Source: an uncultured Collinsella sp.
GTDB taxonomy: Bacteria; Actinomycetota; Coriobacteriia; Coriobacteriales; Coriobacteriaceae
Assembly: GCA_937989875.1 (NCBI GenBank)
Contig: CALKBO010000053.1
Coordinates: 1-63,296, forward strand
Reading direction: 5' to 3'
Length of the DNA stretch: 63,296 nucleotides
Made by a program: the position numbers and the translations under genes
Notes under the pieces: model-generated
The model's input: only the letters and a program-made list of their open reading frames with translations
Told to the model about the DNA's origin: nothing
Databases searched by the model: none
Shown here: positions 58,099-63,296 of the stretch, piece after piece
Layout of the letters: the number at the start of each line of letters is the position of its first letter
Numbering within the stretch: position 1 is the first letter of the stretch

Positions 58099-59664
58099 AT
58101 GACACCTGCGCGCTTTGAAATCGGACAAAAGCACAAGCAGGAGAGCGAGGCGGGTTCCAAGGCTAGTTGGAACACGCCTCGTTCCGATTCACGGCCAACG
58201 ATGAGCTATCCCTCGCGCATGGCACTTGCTTTTGCTCTGACATCGCTCATGACGGTATTGGTGCTGGTGGGCGTTGTCTCTGTTGTGTGGGGCACGGTCT
58301 TTTCGGATTACACACGCTCCAATATCGTCGAAATCGCAAATTCCGCTGCCGAGAAGTTGGCGACCTCATATGAGGAAAACGGCTCTTGGACCGCGGGAGA
58401 ACTGCGCACGGTCGCAACGTCGAGTTTGGTTTCCGACGATCTGGGTATGCAGGTCGTCAATAAAAAGGGCGTGATCGTTTATGACGATTCCTGGCCCTCG
58501 GCAAGCGCCACCGCCGATGTACGCGAAAACCAGGCTACGACCGACGACACGAGCGGCAAGAGGGCATCGCATAGCCCGGTCTCGTCTGCTCCAACCGACT
58601 CCGATAGCGTTGCTAACGTCGAGATTGTAACGTCTTCCGGCGAGCATGTCGGACAGGTAAAGCTGTGGGCTATCGGCTCCGACGCTCTGCTCACCAAGGC
58701 GGACTCTGCGTTTAGGGAGAAGACCTTTAACGCCATGGCCCTCGCCGCGGTTGTTGCAATCTGCATTTCGGTCGTTATCGGATCGCTCGTGTCGCGCATG
58801 CTCACCAAGCCGATTCATCGCATCACCAGTACCGCAAAGCAAATCCGTGACGGCGACCTGTCGGCTCGCACGGGACTGCGCGGTGATGATGAGATCGATC
58901 AGCTGGGTGAGACCTTCGATGAGATGGCCACTTCGCTCGAGAAGGATATGAAACACGAGAAGCGCCTGACCTCAGACGTTGCACACGAGCTTCGCACGCC
59001 GCTTATGGCCATGCTCGCAACGGTCGAGGCCATGCAGGATGGCGTGTATCCCACCGACGATGAGCATTTGGAAACCGTTGCTTCCGAGACGCGTCGCCTG
59101 GCTCGTCTGGTGCAGCAGATGCTCGACCTGTCGCGCATGGAAAACAGCACGGCTCCGCTCAACCTTGAGCCGGTGGACATGGTTCCTTTCGTGCGTTCCA
59201 TCGTTAATGCCCAGGAGCGCCTGTTTGTCGACCGCGATCTGCGCCTGCGTTTTGCGGACGAGACCCAGGGTCACGACGATGTCGTCGAGGCCGATCCCGA
59301 CATGATCACGCAATGTGTTATCAACCTCATGAGCAACGCCATGCGCTACACCCCCGAGGGCGGTTGGGTCGTGGTGTCGGTGCTAAGTGACCGCAAGCAC
59401 GTCAGCATTGCCGTTTCTGATACCGGCATCGGTATTGCCAAGGACGATCTGTCGCGCATCTTCGGGCGGTTTTGGCGCGCCGATGCCAGCCGCGCCCGCG
59501 AAGCTGGCGGCCTGGGCGTTGGCCTCGCCGTGACCAAGCAGATCGTCGAGCGTCACCATGGCTACATATCCGTGGAGTCGGAGCTTGGAAAGGGTACGAC
59601 TTTTACAATTCATCTGCCCCGCGAGCACACGGCAGACGCGGCATCTACTACAATGGAGCACTAG
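58099..59664 (+). CDS. Sensor histidine kinase
   Basis: 521 aa. TM1 is at about 41-66, an extracytoplasmic sensor of about 140 residues follows, and TM2 is at 210-233. HAMP (230-283) leads to the dimerization/phospho-acceptor segment DVAHELRTPLMAM (His296), then the ATPase domain with N-box CVINLMSNAMRYT, G1 VSDTGIGIAKDD, F-box FGRFWRAD and G2 GGLGVGLAV. All catalytic motifs are intact. Cognate of the response regulator in front. The stimulus is unknown. Confidence 0.93.
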   Translation: MTPARFEIGQKHKQESEAGSKASWNTPRSDSRPTMSYPSRMALAFALTSLMTVLVLVGVVSVVWGTVFSDYTRSNIVEIANSAAEKLATSYEENGSWTAGELRTVATSSLVSDDLGMQVVNKKGVIVYDDSWPSASATADVRENQATTDDTSGKRASHSPVSSAPTDSDSVANVEIVTSSGEHVGQVKLWAIGSDALLTKADSAFREKTFNAMALAAVVAICISVVIGSLVSRMLTKPIHRITSTAKQIRDGDLSARTGLRGDDEIDQLGETFDEMATSLEKDMKHEKRLTSDVAHELRTPLMAMLATVEAMQDGVYPTDDEHLETVASETRRLARLVQQMLDLSRMENSTAPLNLEPVDMVPFVRSIVNAQERLFVDRDLRLRFADETQGHDDVVEADPDMITQCVINLMSNAMRYTPEGGWVVVSVLSDRKHVSIAVSDTGIGIAKDDLSRIFGRFWRADASRAREAGGLGVGLAVTKQIVERHHGYISVESELGKGTTFTIHLPREHTADAASTTMEH

Positions 59665-59722
59665 CTTTTCGCTATTCGGTGAAGGAGGGGCCGCGTCCCT
59701 GCCGCTCCGAGTTTGCGAAAAC

Positions 59723-59742
59723 ATGCGGGAAAGAACCCGCAT
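59723..59742 (+). terminator. Short hairpin ahead of purC
   Basis: A 7-bp stem ATGCGGG with CCCGCAT followed by TTTCTG, between the histidine kinase and purC. Weak terminator or leader hairpin. Confidence 0.4.
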
Positions 59743-59773
59743 TTCTGTCGTATTTAGGTAAGGAGTGACTCAC

Positions 59774-60661
59774 GTGACAACGATGGAGCGTCGTCCGGAT
59801 TCCCGTGGCAAGGTTCGTGATATTTACGATGCCGGTGAAAACCTGCTGATGGTCGCCACCGACCGCATTTCTGCGTTCGACTTCATTCTTCCCGACGAGA
59901 TTCCGTTTAAGGGAGAGGTACTCAATCGCATCTCGGCATTCTGGTTCGATAAGTTTGCCGACATCGTCCCCAACCATCTCGTTTCCATCGACCCGGCGGA
60001 TTTCCCCGAGGAGTTTGCTGAGTATCGTGACTACCTCGCTGGCCGCGCCATGCTGGTTAAGAAGGCCCAGACGATTCCTATCGAGTGCATCGTCCGCGGC
60101 TATCTGACCGGTTCGGGCAAGAAGACCTACGACGAGAACGGCACCGTCTGCGGCATCCAGCTGCCTGAGGGCCTGACCGAGGCTTCCAAGCTTCCTGAGC
60201 CGCTGTTCACGCCGTCCACGAAGGCCGAGATCGGTGACCACGACGAGAACATCTCGTTCGAGCGTTGCTGCGAGATCGTGGGCGAGGACATCGCCACGCA
60301 GATTCGCGACCTTTCCCTCAAGATCTACAAGGCTGCCGCCGAGTACGCCGCGACCCGTGGCATCATCATTGCCGACACCAAGTTCGAGTTTGGTGTTATT
60401 GATGGCAAGGTCACGCTGATCGACGAGTGCCTCACGCCCGACTCCAGCCGTTTCTGGCCTGCTGCCAGCTACGAGGAGGGCAAGATCCAGCCTAGCTACG
60501 ACAAGCAATTCGTCCGCAATTGGCTCAAGGCCAACTGGGATATGACGGGGGAGACCCCGCACCTGCCCGCCGAGGTCATCGATGGCACGTCCGAGCGCTA
60601 TCGCGAGGCCTTCCAGATCATCACGGGCTCCCAGTTCACAAGCATGAAGGAGAACGCATAA
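59774..60661 (+). CDS. purC: SAICAR synthetase
   Basis: 295 aa. It makes SAICAR from CAIR, aspartate and ATP in purine synthesis. Typical segments are RGKVRDIYDAG, LMVATDRISAFD, ECIVRGYLTGSG and the C-terminal DECLTPDSSRFW. It begins at a GTG with AAGGAG upstream, three codons after the first in-frame GTG. purD, purA and purB elsewhere in the window complete much of the pathway. The next gene begins 1 nt after its stop. Confidence 0.95.
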   Translation: MTTMERRPDSRGKVRDIYDAGENLLMVATDRISAFDFILPDEIPFKGEVLNRISAFWFDKFADIVPNHLVSIDPADFPEEFAEYRDYLAGRAMLVKKAQTIPIECIVRGYLTGSGKKTYDENGTVCGIQLPEGLTEASKLPEPLFTPSTKAEIGDHDENISFERCCEIVGEDIATQIRDLSLKIYKAAAEYAATRGIIIADTKFEFGVIDGKVTLIDECLTPDSSRFWPAASYEEGKIQPSYDKQFVRNWLKANWDMTGETPHLPAEVIDGTSERYREAFQIITGSQFTSMKENA

Positions 60662-61237
60662 GTGAGTACCCGTAGCGCCACGAACAAGCGCACGCAATCC
60701 CACGAAGTTACCGGGGTTGCGCGCAAGTCTGCCGCATCTGCTAAGCCCGCCCGCCAAGCAGCGAGCTCCGTTCGCGTCGTGCCGGCTTCGTCTAAGGCAC
60801 GCCGCAAAGAGCTCGAGAAGGGCGAGAACCTCGAGGGCCTCTCTAAAGAGGAGAAGCGCGCCCGCAAGGCTAAGCAGCGCGCCAAGGAGGACCGCATCTA
60901 TACGGTGTCGAATATCCTCCTCAAGCAGGACGAGGACTACACCAAGCGCCGTCGCATCTGGTGGATTGTGCTCGCCATTGGCATGGTGCTCGTCGTGGCA
61001 ATTTGGGCCTCGCTGTACTTCGCTCCCGCTGGCATGGTGTCCAGCCCTGTCCAGATGGTCGGCATTGTTTTGTCCTACGTCATCATTTTGGGCGACTTTA
61101 TCTATGACTTCGCTCGTATTCGTCCCTTGCGCAACATGTACCGCGCGCAGGCCGAGGGCATGTCCGAGAACAAGCTCAACGCTCTTATCGAGCGTTCGGC
61201 TGCCGAGGAGGACAAGAAGGACTCCAAGAAGAAGTAG
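60662..61237 (+). CDS. Basic membrane protein of unknown function
   Basis: 191 aa. About 100 N-terminal residues are Lys/Arg/Ala-rich (probably disordered and nucleic-acid-like in charge). Two transmembrane helices follow (about 102-120 and 129-150), then a Lys/Glu-rich tail. I do not recognise the family. GTG start directly after purC, so it is translationally coupled to it. Confidence 0.65.
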   Translation: MSTRSATNKRTQSHEVTGVARKSAASAKPARQAASSVRVVPASSKARRKELEKGENLEGLSKEEKRARKAKQRAKEDRIYTVSNILLKQDEDYTKRRRIWWIVLAIGMVLVVAIWASLYFAPAGMVSSPVQMVGIVLSYVIILGDFIYDFARIRPLRNMYRAQAEGMSENKLNALIERSAAEEDKKDSKKK

Positions 61238-61267
61238 CGTTTGCATACATACTTATCGCTAAGATAT

Positions 61268-61299
61268 AAGGCGCGTCGTTTTTGCGGCGCGCCTTTTTA
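61268..61299 (+). terminator. Terminator of the purC operon
   Basis: Stem AAGGCGCGTCG with CGGCGCGCCTT (one G-U), then TTTTTA. Confidence 0.9.
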
Positions 61300-61326
61300 C
61301 TGTTCTATAGATAGATGGAGTGGTAC

Positions 61327-62607
61327 ATGATTCGAGCTGCCCTGACGGTCGAAGAGGCTCTGGAGGGCATGAAGGCCCTGGAGCCCAAGATTAAAAACTA
61401 CGCGCGCCTGGTCGTCCGCAAGGGCGTAAACGTCAAGCCCGGCCAGGAGGTCGTCGTTCAGTCTCCGGTCGAGTGCGCGCCGTTTGCGCGCGTGGTGGTC
61501 GCGGAGGCCTATGCTGCCGGCGCCGGCCACGTGACGGTCATTTGGGCCGATGATGCCGTGACGAGGCTCACGTACGAGCATGTCGAGAAAAGCTATTTTG
61601 AGCAGACGCCCGAGTGGAAGCGCATACAGCTGGATTCCTTGGCCCAGGATGGTGCCTGCTTTGTCTTTATCGAGGGTGCGGATCCTGCAGCCCTCAAGGG
61701 CATCGATCCAGCCAAGCCGGCCGCGGCATCCAAGGCGAGGAATACGCAGTGCAAAGTTTTCCGCCGTGGACTGGATTACAACATCAATCCGTGGTGCATC
61801 GCCGGCGCTCCGGTCGTGGCATGGGCGCACGAGGTGTTCCCGGGAGACGCCGATGAGGTTGCAATCTATAAGCTGTGGAATGCGATTCTGCACACCGCGC
61901 GCGCCGATGGCCAGGACCCGGAGAGCGACTGGGAACTCCATGACGCCGCATTCGAAAAGAACCTGCGCTTCCTGAACGACAATCGTTTCGACTACCTGCA
62001 CTACACCGCGGCAAATGGAACCGATTTGACGATTGGCATGACGAAGGGTCACGAGTGGGCCGGCGGCAAGGGCAAGACGCCCGATGGACACCCCTTCTTC
62101 CCCAACATTCCCACCGAGGAAGTCTTCACCTCACCCGATCGCATGCGCGCCGACGGTATCGTGTACTCGGCCATGCCGCTCATCCACCACGGCAATAAGG
62201 TCGACGATTTTTGGATTAAGTTCGAGGGCGGCCGCGTGGTGGACTACGACGCCCGTGTGGGCAAGGCAACGCTCGCAAGTATCATCGATACTGACGAGGG
62301 CGCTGCTCACCTGGGAGAGGTCGCGCTCATTTCCAAGAACACGCCGATCCGCGAAAGCGGCGTTCTGTTCTATGACACGCTCTATGACGAGAACGCTAGC
62401 TGCCATCTCGCGCTAGGAGTCGGTTTCCCCGAATGCATCGAGGGTGGGTATGACATGTCCAAGGAGGAGCTCCTGGAGCATGGCGTTAACGTCTCGAGCA
62501 CGCACGTCGATTTTATGATCGGCACGGACGACATCGATATTGTGGGCATTACGCCTGATGGACGTGAAGTTGTGATTTTCCAGAACGGCCAATGGAGTTG
62601 GGAATAG
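61327..62607 (+). CDS. Aminopeptidase, M29 (thermophilic) family
   Basis: 426 aa. M29 enzymes are two-metal aminopeptidases. Typical segments are YTAANGTDLTIGMTKGHEWAGG (key part NGTDLTIGM), NIPTEEVFTSPD (metal-ligand Glu and neighbours), LGEVALISKNTPI and the C-terminal FMIGTDDIDIVGI. The early VKPGQEVVVQSPVE is also usual. I prefer the ATG at 61327, with GGAG 6 nt upstream, over the ATG at 61315. It stands between the purC terminator and tRNA-Lys. It would release free amino acids from peptides in the cytoplasm. Confidence 0.92.
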   Translation: MIRAALTVEEALEGMKALEPKIKNYARLVVRKGVNVKPGQEVVVQSPVECAPFARVVVAEAYAAGAGHVTVIWADDAVTRLTYEHVEKSYFEQTPEWKRIQLDSLAQDGACFVFIEGADPAALKGIDPAKPAAASKARNTQCKVFRRGLDYNINPWCIAGAPVVAWAHEVFPGDADEVAIYKLWNAILHTARADGQDPESDWELHDAAFEKNLRFLNDNRFDYLHYTAANGTDLTIGMTKGHEWAGGKGKTPDGHPFFPNIPTEEVFTSPDRMRADGIVYSAMPLIHHGNKVDDFWIKFEGGRVVDYDARVGKATLASIIDTDEGAAHLGEVALISKNTPIRESGVLFYDTLYDENASCHLALGVGFPECIEGGYDMSKEELLEHGVNVSSTHVDFMIGTDDIDIVGITPDGREVVIFQNGQWSWE

Positions 62608-62626
62608 TCCCAGACCGTGGTACAAT
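62598..62626 (+). promoter_or_regulatory. Promoter of tRNA-Lys
   Basis: TTGGGA (62598-62603), a 17-nt spacer and TACAAT (62621-62626), inside the end of the aminopeptidase gene and 9 nt before the tRNA. Confidence 0.55.
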
Positions 62627-62635
62627 GCCACCCGC

Positions 62636-62711
62636 GGGCCGTTAGCTCAGCTGGCAGAGCAGGGGACTTTTAATCCCAAGGTCCAGGGTTCGAACCCCTG
62701 ACGGCCCACCA
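62636..62711 (+). tRNA. tRNA-Lys, anticodon TTT
   Basis: 76 nt with encoded CCA. The acceptor is GGGCCGT with ACGGCCC. The anticodon arm GGGACTTTTAATCCC gives TTT. T-arm is GGGTTCGAACCCC. Confidence 0.95.
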
Positions 62712-62719
62712 TAGAATAG

Positions 62720-62753
62720 AAAAGCGACTGGCGGATGCCGGCCGCTTTTTTGT
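62720..62753 (+). terminator. Terminator after tRNA-Lys
   Basis: Stem AGCGACTGGC with GCCGGCCGCT (one mismatch, one wobble), then TTTTTT. Confidence 0.78.
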
Positions 62754-62761
62754 TGCCAAGG

Positions 62762-62887
62762 CATGGGTTCGAACCCGTCGGGGCGCGGAGCTGAGTAAAC
62801 GCGTGAGCGTTTGCCAGCGCAGCGCGCAAGGCGCGAAAGCGCCGCAGCGGCCGCCTGCGAAGCAGGCTGAACCCCTGACGGCCCACC
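62762..62887. repeat. tRNA-Lys-associated hairpin element with copied tRNA 3' end
   Basis: It begins with the 17-mer CATGGGTTCGAACCCGT (palindromic T-arm, 62762-62778) and continues with hairpins AAACGC/GCGTTT, GGCGC/GCGCC (GAAA loop) and GCCTGC/GCAGGC (GAA loop). It ends with GAACCCCTGACGGCCCACC (62869-62887), an exact 19-bp copy of the tRNA-Lys 3' end (62692-62710). Same layout as the elements behind tRNA-Ser and tRNA-Gly. Confidence 0.8.
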
Positions 62888-62900
62888 CAAAGATTGCCGA

Positions 62901-62930
62901 GACGGTCAACTTCGGTTGGCCGTCTTTTTT
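62901..62930 (+). terminator. Second terminator, after the copied tRNA-Lys tail
   Basis: A 10-bp stem GACGGTCAAC with GTTGGCCGTC (one wobble) with TTCG loop and TTTTTT. It follows the copied tRNA 3' end just as a tRNA terminator would. Confidence 0.9.
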
Positions 62931-62940
62931 GTCGCCCTTT

Positions 62941-62957
62941 CATGGGTTCGAACCCGT
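62941..62957. repeat. Second copy of the T-arm palindrome 17-mer
   Basis: CATGGGTTCGAACCCGT, identical to 62762-62778. It stands the same distance after a T-run (TTTTTTGTCGCC) as the first copy does (TTTTTTGTTGCC). Confidence 0.75.
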
Positions 62958-63296
62958 ATCTGTCTATATATAAGAACGCTTGGCGAACAAAACCCGCCTT
63001 TTACCGATGGGAAACAAATAACTGATGCCTTTGGAGTAAAGTAGCGCTCCAGAGATGACCGATGTCTCAATACACATAAAACAGCTGGTCATCGCCAATA
63101 TCAGAAGCCAATGCTTCAGTTTTAACCTCAGTGATGCGACTGAGGGACCTATTTATTTGTGAACAAAATATGGAGTGCGCGATTCCCGCCCCCGGGGCCC
63201 CTCCGGTCTGGCAATATATCTCCTTGCCGCGCGGCCCGGTGGAACCGGATCAGCCGCGGGGCGTGCACCTTGAGAACCGGATACTGCGAGGATGGA
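62958..63296 (+). other. Probable leader of an rRNA operon (partial)
   Basis: No protein gene seen. The first part is A/T-rich. The last 100 bases become GC-rich and end with ACCTTGAGAACCGGATACTG, which resembles the antitermination-type segment found ahead of rRNA genes or in their spacers. The operon itself would lie beyond the window edge. This is from recollection of such leaders. Confidence 0.45.

Noticed and set aside
59672..61246. 524-codon minus-strand frame opposite purC
   Set aside because: Shadow of purC and the following gene; no motif.
62642..62943. Minus-strand open frames across tRNA-Lys and its tail copy
   Set aside because: GRQGFEPWTLGLKVPCSAS is antisense tRNA translation; no ribosome binding site.
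1..63296. Prophage, integrative element or insertion sequence
   Set aside because: No integrase, transposase, capsid, terminase or conjugation gene was found; the tRNA-tail elements carry no protein gene.

Overview
The window is a replication-origin region from a high-GC Gram-positive chromosome, most likely an actinobacterium of the class Coriobacteriia and probably Collinsella or a close relative. The reasons are the order dnaA-dnaN-recF-DUF721-gyrB-gyrA beside rpmH-rnpA-yidD-yidC-khpB-rsmG-parA-parB, a WYL regulator pair of the PafBC type, sortase-type cell-wall proteins with many CnaB/SpaA domains, and general base composition. The genus call is from recollection of gene content; no search was run.

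Layout. Left arm, mostly on the minus strand and so co-directional with a fork leaving oriC leftward: a membrane protein, an ABC exporter, an ADP-ribose pyrophosphatase, purD, purA, dnaB and the ribosomal/ssb operon rpsF-ssb-rpsR-rplI (93-9757). Then two tRNA-Ser genes, a TRIC-family channel and a secreted polymer-forming-like membrane protein on the plus strand (10262-12802). Then a two-gene SpaA-type pilin locus (12994-18376), typA, two small unknown genes, a DUF151 nuclease-like gene, three tRNAs (Ile, Ala, Ile), and gyrA, gyrB, DUF721, recF, dnaN, dnaA. dnaA is preceded in the same operon by an unusual gene encoding a histidine-kinase-type ATPase fold, a Gln/Pro/Tyr/Met-rich low-complexity linker and a winged helix. 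DnaA-box-like motifs lie both between dnaN and dnaA and upstream of that gene, suggesting a bipartite oriC.

Right arm, mostly plus strand: rpmH, rnpA, yidD, yidC, khpB, rsmG, three perfect parS sites, parA, parB and a small membrane protein; rlmN (minus); ddl and a DinG-type exonuclease-helicase; pafB and pafC (minus); a giant M28-peptidase-like membrane protein with degraded metal ligands; a thioester-domain adhesin (minus); tRNA-Gly; purB; a TSCPD protein with a Tat lipoprotein; a PhoB-type response regulator and histidine kinase; purC; an M29 aminopeptidase; tRNA-Lys; and, at the right edge, what looks like the leader of an rRNA operon.

The most unusual pattern is at three tRNA genes (Ser-CGA, Gly-CCC, Lys-TTT). 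Behind each tRNA terminator lies an inverted copy of the tRNA T-arm (and, for Ser, of the whole 3' end), then about 100 bp of stacked hairpins, then a direct copy of the tRNA 3' end (degraded at Ser). At Gly the tail copy occurs twice and at Lys part of the pattern repeats. This looks like a family of small non-coding elements that target tRNA 3' ends. Other notable points are the ATPase/low-complexity/winged-helix gene next to dnaA, a Phe at the quinolone-resistance position of GyrA, a 34-bp perfect inverted repeat behind gyrA, and a 17-bp inverted repeat flanking the pilin locus.
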